DNA from: Chrysopilus asiliformis
Taxonomy: Eukaryota; Arthropoda; Insecta; Diptera; Rhagionidae
Length of the DNA: 64,000 nucleotides
NCBI GenBank assembly: GCA_964034945.1
Contig: OZ035961.1
Span: 72,268,322 to 72,332,321 of the forward strand
Direction of reading: 5' to 3'
The notes below the pieces were generated by a model that was given only the letters and a program-made list of their open reading frames with translations, had not been told where the DNA came from and did no database searches. Position 1 is the stretch's first letter. The number at the start of each line of letters is the position of its first letter. Shown here piece by piece: positions 31,767-42,522 of this stretch. The translations under genes and the position numbers were made by a program.

Positions 31767-32002
31767 CAGTGCTCCGCAACCAGTGTGCCGCGGCACACTG
31801 GTGTGCCGGGAAATGATATTAGGTGTGCCGCGGTAAACATTTCAAAAAGCTATTTAATAATTCTTTCAGGATTCTTTTTTAAATTTTTTCATTATAAATA
31901 TTTTATACACAATTTTTTTTATATTTTCTTTTGTGGTGTGCCCCGGATTTCCAGAAAAAAAAAATTGGTGTGCCGTATGCAAATAAAGGTTGCGGAGCAC
32001 TG
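31767..32002. mobile_element. hAT MITE, 236 bp
   Basis: A perfect 8 bp duplication, ATATAGAG, lies at 31759-31766 and 32003-32010. Ends are CAGTGCTCCGCAACC and its inverse, perfect over 15 bp. 'GGTGTGCC' words recur near both ends. Non-coding. Confidence 0.93.
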
Positions 32003-32184
32003 ATATAGAGTATTTTATTAAAAATTATTTTCTCACCTGATTTTTTTTACATCGCCTAAGTTAAAATATCAATAGAACTAGCAGCTCCACAAGGAATACT
32101 TCATTTTTATACTCCACTTTGACAAACCTATTACTTACACTCATATTGATTGACTGTAAAAAAATGTTTCACTTGAACCCAATA

Positions 32185-32250
32185 GGAAAAATTGAAGCGC
32201 TTCTCGGGGAAGCATGAACGAAGCGCTTCTTACTCGCTTCCAAAGTGCCT
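32185..32250. repeat. Cluster of GAAGCGCTTC palindromes
   Basis: Three copies of GAAGCGCTTC or AAGCGCTTC in about 50 bp. The same words are even denser at 40765-40925, so both belong to one element family. They lie outside the MITE that follows. Confidence 0.55.
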
Positions 32251-32737
32251 GTCTACACGAGGATTCACTTTGAGGCGGCACGTCATTCATGAGGGTGAGG
32301 GACGCAGTGGGGAGGGAAACCAAAAAGAGCGAACGAAGTTTAGATTCACTTAAAATTATCGGTTGCAAACCGGTTTGTGTCTCGTTGTGCTTTTATTGGT
32401 CATTTCGTTGTTTGCTGTGGAGTCGTGCGCATCTGAAAATTCCGAGTTTTCTTCTTCAGATTGGCACAAAAATAGAGCCGTTGCTGATGAAGCATATAAT
32501 AAACTTGTTACTGCAATTATTATATGATCCATATATGATCCATATTTTCATTAAATTTAACAAATTTCGCTGCAATCATTTTACAACTGAGTTAAATTTT
32601 GAGGTTATTCTCATCCCAATGTCTTGAACGTCAAAAAGGCGAAAGATTTTAGCGAATGAAACAGGCGAACCGTGTGCACACGGCAACAAAATGAGGAAAG
32701 ACGTGCCGCCTCAAAGTGAACCTTCGTGTAATCACAC
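32245..32737. mobile_element. MITE family 'CTACACGAGG', copy 1
   Basis: Inverted ends around GTCTACACGAGGATTCAC and TTTGAGGCGGCACG pair over about 35 bp. A second copy in opposite orientation lies at 57198-57862 and shares much of the interior. No TSD is certain. The long frame 32289-32627 has no stop-free partner in copy 2, so it is probably not a gene. Confidence 0.75.
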
Positions 32738-32940
32738 GCAAAAGAAGCAGTTGGGAAGCACATCATTTACCAATAGAATTTCTATAGAAACAAAAAATGT
32801 GGTAATCGAGTAATTATTTGAATTTCAAACTGTCAAAAATATTCAATTGTTGCAAAAATTCGTAAAGGGCTGCAAGTGAATTATTTTGCAAACATTAAGT
32901 GGTAAGTAAACAAATGTTTTAAATTATATTACATTTATTT

Positions 32941-33112
32941 ATGTTGAGAGGTGTACCAGGTTGGATTTCCATTTACCTAAGATGGGTACAAAAACGTGTG
33001 GATGTTCTAAGAGACATTTTAAGAGACTGGTTGCTGAAGACAATAGAGCAATTCAACAAAATTGAGGAGGAACTAAATGATTATTCTAAGCCAGAATTGG
33101 TGAGCATTTTTA
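32941..33112 (+). CDS. Possible exon, unrecognised
   Basis: Open frame from an ATG: MLRGVPGWISIYLRWVQKRV, then DVLRDILRDWLLKTIEQFNK and IEEELNDYSKPEL. It ends at 'ttg|gtgagc', a plausible splice donor. The composition is that of an amphipathic helical protein, unlike the poly-A/T noise nearby. I cannot place it in a family, and no partner exon was found downstream. Confidence 0.3.
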
Positions 33113-34290
33113 AAATATGACTATGATTATTTCTCTATACTAATAGTCAATAACACTTAACAGATCTAATACATAAAAACAATAATTGGGAAACATCCTC
33201 TGGACAAATGCATGCATTTTTTTCTTGTTGATCTACTTCTAGAAGTCAATTGGGACGGAAAGCAAAAAAAAAATACCAATTGATTCGAAAAGATTATTTT
33301 CTTCATTTGTTTACGGTTAGTAATAAATTTTACCGAATTATTAAGTAATAAATATTGTAAATACTGAATTTATTAAGTAGAAAAAAAGTTAATTTTTTAA
33401 GACTTCACGTAACAATTTTTTTTGTTTCCAACAGAAGCACTAAGTCAGGCCTCGGCACCATGTATGTAGTGATTTACTACTACTCGAAAAAATTTTATGT
33501 TTCTTCATATACTATAACACAAAATGAGAAAACGCATCATTTTCATTTTTTACGCTCTTTCGCTTTTGATGGAGACGTTTAGGAACAGTGAACTACACAA
33601 TTTATCATTATGCAATTTCAGAATCATTTGTTCCGCCTAAAGGAAATTTCTCTAAAAACAACTTTCTTTAAGTTGTCAACCTGTCTTACTCTTTCTACTT
33701 CATTGCATCGGGCAAAATCGAACTTATGACAGCTGTTGTAATGGCGTTTTAGATTGAATTTTTTATTCGACATGTAACTGCAAACTAGACATTGACGGTT
33801 ATCACGACATAGTATTTGAATTTGAATATGAGCGCTTCATAATGGAAAAGGAAAACTAAAAAGATCAAATTTCTGAAAAAATTTCGTACATCAGTGTTCT
33901 TTGGGAAGCAATTATAATTTTGGAGAGCAAATGTATACACCCGTACGCATCAACAGCAGAAATCATACTGAATGACTGTCGTAGGCTCGCTCCATCGATT
34001 GTTAGTCAATCGTTTGATTTCGGCTGCCGAAGTGGCCGTCGTCAACCAACACGTATCATGGCGTTGGAGAGTCGAGTAAAAACGTTCATACATTGATTGT
34101 AATCTCGTAAAATTTGAATAAAAATGTTATCGTATTGAGGAGCCAGACGAGCCAAGCAGTGCCGAGGCTTGCACTAAGTAATGAAAATTTTGGATTCGAG
34201 GACTTCAAAGACGCAATGGTACTGGGCTTCAGAACAGCCAAAAATAAATCATATAAGGTTACATATATGTTAAACAGAGAGAGTAAAACT
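33113..34290. other. No feature recognised
   Basis: AT-rich, with slightly GC-richer islands near 33960-34090 and 34135-34200. Short frames there show no family resemblance. Confidence 0.4.
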
Positions 34291-34292
34291 AG

Positions 34293-34395
34293 GTGACGTA
34301 TTTTTCCTTTAAATATTCACAAAGATTGTAATTTTACGTTATTAAGTTACATAAAATTACAGTCTTTGTAAATATTTAAATGTAAAATACGTCAC
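34293..34395. repeat. Long near-perfect hairpin
   Basis: GTGACGTATTTT at the left and AAAATACGTCAC at the right continue into paired TTTAAATATT and TGTAATTTTA blocks. The arms are about 45 bp around a loop of about 10 bases. It could be a tiny MITE; no duplication is evident. Confidence 0.75.
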
Positions 34396-36112
34396 ACAGT
34401 TTTAATTAACATGTTAAAAATATGTTTATTACATTGATTAAAAACACAAACTAATCATAAGCAGACTAACAATTTCATTCAATCCATTCTAGAACAAAAT
34501 TGAATTTCAACTTCCAAAAAATAAATACCCATAGCAGCCACTCCAGCCGTAGCAGCCATGAGCTTTACTGCCAACAGCACAAGACTTCGTGATGCAAGTG
34601 TTTTTTTTGTGTGTTTGCATTGTGTGTGCATGTTTTTTTGTTTGTGCGTATTTTTTCCTTCCGCAGGTTTTCGATTTGAATATTTTGATTGCTAACAATA
34701 AATATGTGACATGACAAAATTTTTAGTTTGTTCGTTAATTCAAAATTTATTTTGAACTTTAAACGTTAAAAAAACAGCAAACTAAAAATTTTATCTTGTT
34801 ATATTTTGTTCATATTTTTAAATTGCTTTGAGAATGTAAGTTTCAAGTTTTATCAAATTTCCACAGAATTGTAGTTTGATAAAACAAAAAAATGTATTTT
34901 ATTTAAACAATTTAAAGTATGATTTAAACAATTCAAAAAAAAGATGTGAATATTACATGACTTTCTTCTGCAATATTTAAAGTTTCCGAAAAAATATGTG
35001 AAAAATAATGTTTTTCAAATTATCTCATGAACCGTTAGAGATATGTAAAAACTTCATACTCGACTTGAATGGAGCTTGAAAGTCACCTTTGTTTTTTTTT
35101 TAACTTTTTTCATTTGGATGTAGTTAGGGACCTAAAAAAAAGATACCCTTATTTTTTTGTTTCGGGGAATAAATTCCAGTAGGCGGAGAGGAGGGGGTCA
35201 AAGTCGGCGAAAACTCGAAATCACAAAAACTTTAAAAATTTGTAACGGCTTAACCGATTGAAATGATATTGAACATTTTGGAAAGGTAATTCCTTGTGAC
35301 AAAAAAATTTTTTTTGACTTCCTCTCCCTCCCCCTCACCATCATATTGTAAAATTCAATTTAGTGACGAAATTTAAAATACCTCAAGAAAAACAGCCACA
35401 ACTTCAAAGGAGGTTTAAAAGTGTCAAAATACTTCCAGAAACTCAAAATTTTCACAGATTTATTCCAGACGGAAACTTTCTCAAAGAAAAAAAAACTTTT
35501 TCTTTTAAATGAATTTCTAATTAATTTTAAACTCCTAAATCTTTTGAGTTAATATTATGTACAGAAAACATAAAAACCAATCGAAAATCAGTAAAATATA
35601 TACAATTTTCTTGTATTCGATTTTTTTTGATTTTTTTTTTAAATAACGCATTTACCCCCAAATTTTATTTATATTGTCACTAAATTGAATTTTAGAATAT
35701 GACGGTGAAGGGGAGGGAGAGGAAGTCAAAAAATATTTTTTGTGACAAGAAATTGGGCCGTATTCTGTAATTTCCCATAAAATTGCATTTTATGTTATGT
35801 TATGATGATAAAATTTTCTCTTCATAAAATGAAAATAAAATTTTACAAAAATTCGTATTCTGTAGGGTTGAATAAAATAATTTTATCGTTCATTTTACGA
35901 ACCTTTAACATAAAAGATTTAGTACATTTCGGTGTGAATTCTATTACTTTTTGAACAGCTGGTCAAGTGACAGTAAAAAAATTCAAAGTTTTGTTTCCTT
36001 TAAAGATTTTTTTTGCGGAGAAAGCTAAATAATTCGACTAAATGTCAGACAAAAATGATAATAACATCCATTTTTTACTTTGTTTTTGTTGTTGACCGTT
36101 ATTTTATAATTA

Positions 36113-36440
36113 TTTTTGTGATTGTATAATTAGGCTTTTCGGTCGAAATTTATATTAAAATAAAAACGCTGGTTTTTAACTTTTTTGCTGCTCTAGGTTT
36201 CGGTAAATTTATTTCACCATCTTCAGGAGCTATATACATAGTTAATTAATACAGTTTAAAATATTTAACATTTTATGAACAGAAATAAACAGTTTAGCGA
36301 AACATTTTATTGTCAGTTAAATGGTCAGGTTTGAACACTAATACGACATATTTCGTAGAGTAGCAAAAAAGTTAAAAACAAGCGTTTTTATTTTAGTATA
36401 AATTTCGACTGAAAAGCCTAGTTATACAATCACAAAAATC
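36113..36440. mobile_element. Foldback element with about 90-110 bp arms
   Basis: The left arm 'ttttgtgattgtataattag' + 'gcttttcggtcgaaatttat' pairs with the right arm 'aagcctagttatacaatcac', and pairing continues through AATAAAAACGCT and AACTTTTTTGCT. On the minus strand the centre holds CTGAAGATGG..CCGAAAC (36195-36230), hammerhead-like, as at 30627. Confidence 0.75.
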
Positions 36441-36455
36441 CATTTTTTACATATC

Positions 36456-37461
36456 AACGTAATCCTTACAGGATTTTTCATTAGAGTTATTGAAACTGAA
36501 ACACCGGATTCGTAATCAGCGACCCCAAAAATCCCTTAATGGGCTCTCTCCACTGCCAGGATATTTTAGTTGCGATAAAAATGTGTTACAAATAGAAAGA
36601 GACAGATAGCTGTAATTGTCAATGGGAAAGACAGAATACGGGCACGAGTCTTTATAGAAAGTTTTATAGGATACAATCATAGGAATTTAAACCGTATTCC
36701 ATGTCCAAAACATTCAATTTGCATCTCCGAATCTCATATCTGTATGTCCTCTAATATCTCAAATTTCCTACCTGTAAATATGGTTATTATTATTATTATA
36801 GTCTGTATACCAAAACATGTAATAAATATAAATACCTTCGTTGTTATTCATTGTATTGTAAGTTTTGAAACTGCATATGTCAGACAATCAGACAGATTTT
36901 GACTACTTTTGTAGTTTATTTTATAGGAAGCGTACGTCAGTTCAACTACATCTACCAAAGCGACACCTGGCGACGAACGCTTCCTATAAAATAAACTACA
37001 AAAGCGACATCTGGCGACGTACGCTTTTTTTTGTTCTCTCTCTTTCTTACCAAGCCTTTGTTATATAAGTGTGTCCCTACATTTTATCGCAACTAAAATA
37101 TCCTGGCAATGGGGAGAGCCCTTAATGCAATTTTTTCGAGAAAAATTAGAAAAAATAAATTTTTGTTATCCTTACAGGACCTCCCGTTTAGAATTTTGAA
37201 ATTCCAACATCCAACTCGTAATGAGCGACCACGAAAACTCTCTAAAGCTAGTTTTTTCGGAAACAAAATTTGAAAAAGGACATTTGCGTTATCCTTACAG
37301 GACCTTCTATTTCGAATTTCAAATATCTAACATAGCTAAAAACCTACTCCTAGCAACGCAATTCATTTTGCAAAAAACCGCGTAAAAATCGGTCTAGTAG
37401 TTTTTGAGTTTTGTAATCTCAAACAGACAGACAGACAAACATTCATTTTTATATATGTAGA
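36456..37461 (-). mobile_element. Helitron-like 5' part, split by the MITE
   Basis: The minus-strand start at 37461 reads TCTACATATATAAAAATGAA then TGTTTGTCTGTCTG. This A/T-rich TC start with a TGTTTGTC repeat is what I know from canonical insect Helitrons. It continues to 37127 and resumes at 36535. The same sequence type recurs elsewhere in the window. No Rep/Hel gene. Confidence 0.65.
36541..37121. mobile_element. MITE GGGCTCTCTCC inserted in a Helitron
   Basis: TTAAT on both sides (36536-36540, 37122-37126). The ends pair over about 45 bp: GGGCTCTCTCCACTGCCAGG, ATATTTTAGTTGCGATAAAA. Inside, 36905-37005 holds a hairpin with about 28 bp arms around a loop. The short frame 36865-37068 reads across the hairpin and is not a gene. 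Confidence 0.85.
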
Positions 37462-37662
37462 TTTGAAATTTCACTCGTGAAACGTCACACTTCAAATGTC
37501 AAATGGCATAAAAGATGATAAAATGATTATAAAAGGTACTATCTAGGAGCTTTTATGTTATGAGTCATAACAGGAAAAATTTTATGTTATAGCGCGTAAC
37601 ATAAAATGAAATTGTACTTACAGAATACCAATCGAGGTAATTATGTTATTTTAAGACATAAC

Positions 37663-39121
37663 CAGTGTTGGGGTTATCTAGATAATAATTATCTAGATAA
37701 TCATCTAGATAAAAAAAAAATGTTATCTTTATCTTATCTAGATAACACCCCAAAAAAGTTATCTTTATCTTATCTAGATAAAGGAAAATCCCATTTCTCT
37801 AGAGATAATCGTTACCACCGAAAATCAAAAAATTAAATCTGAAAAAATGCTGAAACGAAATTGTTTTCTGCATACTTTTGAAAACCTAAAAACTTTTTTT
37901 AGGAACAGTTTTATACTTGGCAACAATTTTTGTTTACGGACAAGGAAGCGAAGTGTCACTCTTTCCCTCGCCTCTCTTCTCTTGTCCATAAAAAAAAAGT
38001 TCTGCCAGTAACTGTTGCCAAGTGTAAACCGGGCTATGAACGAAATATCATAACGTTATAAATTTCCTTACGTAGCAAAATTAAACTTATATTTCGTGAC
38101 GTTATTTCGTTTTGTATCGATAAAAAACTTAATTTCGTTACGTTATAATGTTATTATTCCGTTACACATTGTATTGAAACTGAAAACAAAAAAACGCACT
38201 GTAATAATAGTTTATCACAAAGTAATTCAGTTCAGTTTCCATAAAAATAAATTGTATAACAAATAATAAAACTCAGCAAAAAGAAAATACAAATAAAAAC
38301 GGAAAAAAATGTGATTATTAAGTTAAAAAATCAATAAAAAATACAAAAGACAAAAAATCACACAAAAGTTTTGTTCATTAAAAAAACTGTCTCCACAAAA
38401 GCGTGATTTTGATATCAAAGATATAGGATTTTTTTTATAGAATTTCGCTCTACTTCTGGAGTTACTAAAAAGAAAATCTTTTCCCTACCAAAAAACTTGC
38501 TTAGAAGATTTCCATTTTTGTATCTCCAGAAATAGAGTGAATCTGGCCAAAACAAAATCCGATTTAGAATCAAAATACGATTAAAAACACTACTCCAATA
38601 TTTTTGATTATATTTTATGTCTGTGGGGTTATACTTGATGAACTTTTGTGGGAAATTTCACAAAAAATAATACTAAACAAAACAAGGAAATACTAATAAA
38701 CAACGAAAAAACGTAATATTTTTTTCGTTTTTCGTTATGGTAACGGAATTGAATTTCTATAACGTTCATTATAACGTAATTTTGAAGAAAAAGCCCGAAA
38801 ATCATTTCGTTATTTCGTTACGTTACGATAACGTTTCTTATCCGTTTTCTTTTATTATTATTTCGTTTCTTATTATATTTAAATTGGAAATCAAGAAAAG
38901 CAAAAAATTTTGTGCTATTTTTTTTACTACGTAATTTTGAATTTTGTGCAATGTCAAAATAAATATTTATCTAAAAATTATCTAGATAATTTGGCTTTTT
39001 ATCTTATCTTATCTATTATCTTTCATATTTTCATTATCTATTATCTTATCTAGATAAACATTACGAGCATTTATCTTTATCTTTATCTAGATAAAAAAAT
39101 AATTATCTGGCCCCAACACTG
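37663..39121. mobile_element. hAT element with TTATCTAGATAA subterminal palindromes
   Basis: A perfect 8 bp duplication, GACATAAC, lies at 37655-37662 and 39122-39129. Ends are CAGTGTTGGGG and its inverse. Each end has four or more TTATCTAGATAA-type palindromes. The second copy of the flanking tandem repeat (near 39285-39295) is the empty site. The middle, about 38030-38875, is an inverted relative of the 7.1-8.3 kb hAT. There is no transposase. Confidence 0.93.
38030..38875 (-). mobile_element. Second AACGTTATAACG hAT-like element, nested
   Basis: Reverse complement of 7093-8302 without the MITE of that copy. It keeps 'ccagaaatagagtgaatctg' and 'gggttatacttgatgaactt' and ends rich in GTAACGAAAT. 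Exact borders and a TSD are not clear. Confidence 0.6.
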
Positions 39122-39813
39122 GACATAACATAACATAAAATGATAAAATTTTCGTTATAGAATACGGCCCACTATCTCGGAGCTTTTATGTTATGAGTCA
39201 TAACAGGAAAAATTTTATGTTATAGCGCGTAACATAAAATGAAATTGTCCTTACAGAATACCAATCGAGGTAATTATGTGATTTTAAGACATAACATAAC
39301 ATAAAATGATAAAATTTTCGTTATAGAATACGGCCCATTACCTTTCGAAAATGTTCAATATCATTTCAATCGGTTAAGCCGTTACAAATTTTTAAAGTTT
39401 TTGTGATTCCCTAACAATATCCAATCGAACAAAGTTAAGAAATCGAATTTAACTGTAAACGAGAGTATGAGTTGAGGTGGAGTTCACCTAAAATTAAAAA
39501 TGTAGGCAATATTATTTCCTTTAATTTTGATTATATGCATTTTTTCTCACAAGCGCAGTGTTCGAGAAATTAGTATTTAAGAAAAATTGTATGGGAGGTA
39601 ACCGTTGTAGCTAGCGGTACTTTCCCAAAAATTGATAGAAAACTACGATTTCGGTAAAACTTCGTGTTGATCGGAGAGTTTGAAAATGAATTGAATGTTT
39701 TTCTTCGGCCAAGCGACATGCTCCGCTGCTCGTGTGCGCTGCCAACCGCATGCATATCTGCTGCTTTGGGGGATTATTTTTCAAAGCTGAGTTGTTAGAG
39801 AAAAACATTCTTT

Positions 39814-40537
39814 GGCCCCTATTGTGAGCTTCGTCAATCGATCGTTGAAATGTCAAATCGAAAAATCGGTATTGTGATCATCGATTTTATCGTTCGTGAA
39901 CGATAAAATCGTTCAGTTCGGAACGATGACATTTGTTTGATCGTTCGGTGAAGTTTATGTCAAGTTAGCGATCGGTGAAGTATTGCAATTACTTTTTTTT
40001 ATCAAAATTAGAGGCTAATAATAAAATGGAAGTATTTGTACACATTAGGAAATTATTAATGAGGAATATCTTGATCAAAACCTCGATCAAAAATCCAATA
40101 TAAAAATTGGTTGAAAAAATGAAGATAAATAAGACCAAAGTGGTATAAAAATAATTTAATTAAAAAATGAACTCAAAAACTGTTTTATTCACATAGATTT
40201 GAAATATTGGTCAATTCAAAGAACTCAACATTCGGTGTTTAATATTTTCGCCTTGACGTTGGTTTGCAAAACCGTCTTCTGGTGTAATTTCGCTCATATG
40301 GCCATTGTCATCCACCTCCTCTATGTTTTAAGGGAGCTCAATATTGTATTTTCTGCGTTGAAGTCATTTTTAAACATTAAAATAACTTCAACAATGTGAA
40401 TTCCCAAACGTCAAACACTAAAAAATTCACAATAGCGATTGCTTGAACGATGAACCTTACGCAATACCAAATTGTTTTTCGATCGTTCCGGCCAACGATG
40501 GTCGATCGAATAGATATCGATAACCGCAATAGGCCCC
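39814..40537. mobile_element. MITE GGCCCCTATTG, 3-bp TSD
   Basis: TTT at 39811-39813 and 40538-40540. Ends are GGCCCCTATTGTG and (inverted) GGGGCCTATTGCG. ATCGATCGTT/CGATCG words recur near both ends. Frames inside show no known domain. Confidence 0.7.
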
Positions 40538-40764
40538 TTTATATAATTTGTTTATGCTGCTACGGCTGGAGTGGCTGCTACGGGTATTTATTTTTTGAAA
40601 GTTGAAATTCAATTTTGTTCTAGAATGGATTGAATGAAAATGTTAGTCTGCTTATGATTAGTTTGTGATTAAAAATAAAGAATTTATTTAAATTGTAAAA
40701 AAACCTTTTTATTAAAAACAAAAAATTTTGGCCGGAGAGAATTCCAATGAGCTTCCGACATGCT

Positions 40765-40925
40765 GCTATTCGAGCGCTTCAGAAGCGCTTCAAAGGCAGC
40801 TTGAGGGAAGCGCTTCCCTGCAATGACATCCAATGTTAAAAAATACATGAATAGGGTATGGGAAAAGAAGCACTTCGAGCTTCTGAGAAGCGCTGAATAA
40901 GTGCTTCTGAAGCGCTTCTTTTCCT
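40765..40925. repeat. Dense GAAGCGCTTC palindrome cluster
   Basis: At least six AAGCGCTTC-type words in 160 bp, several as back-to-back palindromes. Related to 32185-32250. Possibly the subterminal region of a hAT-like element. Confidence 0.6.
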
Positions 40926-41980
40926 GCTGGGAAACTACTCAATTACCCGGTACTTGTCACTTTAAAGCTAAACTCCAAATGATGAAATTGCTCAATAAAT
41001 TCAAGAAACTGGAAATAACAATACAAAACGGGGATTCCCCGGAAACTGCGAAGTTGCCAAATTAAACCTCGTTAGTTCAAAATATAGGGGAAAAGGTTTT
41101 ATTTTTAGACTTCAGAGTTTTGTTTTTAGACCCAAAAGTCGAACTCAAGCATCGCTACTTTCCGAAAAAATGACCGACCGACTGATGAATTTGAAAAAGA
41201 AAAATAAACTGAAAAGACTAAATATTAGACAAAAAGTTTAATTCAATTTTATCCGAATTGAAGTAAAACTTACAAGGTTTAGTTCTCATACTTATAGGTC
41301 TAATATTTCGATTAAAAGTTTAGAAATAAGGCGGAGAGGTTTAAAACAAATTCTTAAGAAAGAAAAAGTTTACTTTTTAAACTATAGTCTTAAAAATAAA
41401 CCGAAACTCACTAAATATTAAACTTTTCGACTAAAATATACTCTAAACTTTCAAAAAGTTTTAAAAATAGAGAAAATAGTTTAAAATTCCACTAAACTTT
41501 CAAAAGTTTAAAAAATTGAAGGAAAAAGTCTTAAAATTAGACTCCAGTTTTTACCGTGTAGGTTATTTGTTCTCTGCCGAAACTGCAGCCACGTCCGGTT
41601 GCTGCGAGATCTTTCCGAACTGGAGTTTTCGAAATTCATTTTATAAGATTTAAAGATAATAAAATTTGCCGATTTTTTTTATTTTTATCATATTTTACGG
41701 ATCTTAAGATATTTAATTATTTGAAAAATAGTAAGAAATGTTTTTAATTAATAGTAACAGACTTAAATAATAAGAAGACTTAAATTACAAATATCTCAAG
41801 AACCACTAGAGATAATGAAATAAATCGTTCTTCGAAAAAATTTCAAAAAACCATCTTTTTGAAAAATCTGTAATGCGTCAGTTGAGGGAATTTTGTCTTA
41901 AGTTGATAGGAAATTACAATTTTGCTAAAAAGTAATTACAAACAGAAAAATCAAAATCTTAGTTAAATCGTTTTCAGGGT
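40926..41980. other. AT-rich, degenerate repeats, no gene
   Basis: 41090-41550 shows runs of 'aaaagttta' and 'gactt..a.tttt' like 30720-31130. No ends or coding motif were found. Confidence 0.4.
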
Positions 41981-42522
41981 TTTTATACCCGTATGGTGAA
42001 ACCAAAGGGTATATTAGATTTGCCTTACCGTTTGTAACGCCAAGATCCCGTCATCACACAAAAAAATGAATTACACCAGTGTGTTTAGAACAGTGTTCAA
42101 AACTTTATTTTGTTATATCGTTCTTTTCGCTCTTAAAAATTTCGCTCCCAGAACGCTTGCTGCGTTTTCCGACTCCCGTTCTCAAGGACGAAAATGATTT
42201 TCAAACGCAATCGTTCTGTAAAGAGAGAAATTTTCAGCTTCGCTGTACTGTTGCTAGGAGTCGGAACGAGCTATGCACATTTTTCGTTCTCCCTCCCAAG
42301 TTAAGAACGAAATGATTTCTATTTAAGTTTTCGCTCCTTGTTCAAACCGGTTTGTGGGTCTCGCATAAAAATGAATGAAAGCCTCGAGCGATGGCTTTTT
42401 GGTATGATGCACACACACATATAAGTATGTATTTTAATAGTGAGAGAACGATATTTCGCTCCCAGCATTAACGTTCTGTTCTCAAAGAACGTAAAAACAA
42501 AATGCAAATATAAAAATCCTAA

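Larger units (their letters stand above)
35755..39336. mobile_element. TIR element GGGCCGTATTCTGTAA, 3-bp TSD, multiply invaded
   Basis: ATT lies at 35752-35754 and 39337-39339. Ends are GGGCCGTATTCTGTAA and (inverted) GGGCCGTATTCTATAA, with TTTTATGTTATG words just inside. The empty site in the palindrome's other arm confirms the border. Inside are a foldback, a Helitron fragment with its own MITE, and a hAT. No transposase of its own is visible. Confidence 0.8.
37538..39336. repeat. 166 bp tandem duplication of an element end
   Basis: The unit from 'actatct.ggagctttta' to 'gaatacggccc' occurs at 37538-37662 + 39130-39170 (split by a hAT) and intact at 39171-39336. It duplicates the right end of the GGGCCGTATTC element. 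Confidence 0.85.
35217..39405. repeat. Local palindrome whose right arm is split by a 3.6 kb element
   Basis: 35217-35372 is inverted at 35662-35754 plus 39337-39405. Matching words include 'ccgattgaaatgatattgaa' on the left and its inverse at 39370. The left arm 'aaggtaattccttgtg' is the empty site for the 35755-39336 insertion. Confidence 0.8.
34437..40675. repeat. Pair of about 120 bp inverted repeats around a 6 kb block
   Basis: 34437-34565 (containing 'actaatcataagcagactaa' and 'gccactccagccgtagcagc') matches 40557-40675 inverted. The block between holds at least six other elements. This may be one large, much-invaded TIR element, or two insertions of one family in opposite directions. 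Confidence 0.6.

Noticed and set aside
32289..32627. 112-codon gene in the CTACACGAGG MITE
   Set aside because: The homologous copy at 57.2-57.9 kb does not keep the frame.
34507..34698. Gly/Tyr-rich C-terminus (CYGWSGCYGY) as a cuticle or antimicrobial peptide
   Set aside because: The frame lies across an inverted repeat end, has no signal peptide and is not supported by the 40.6 kb copy.
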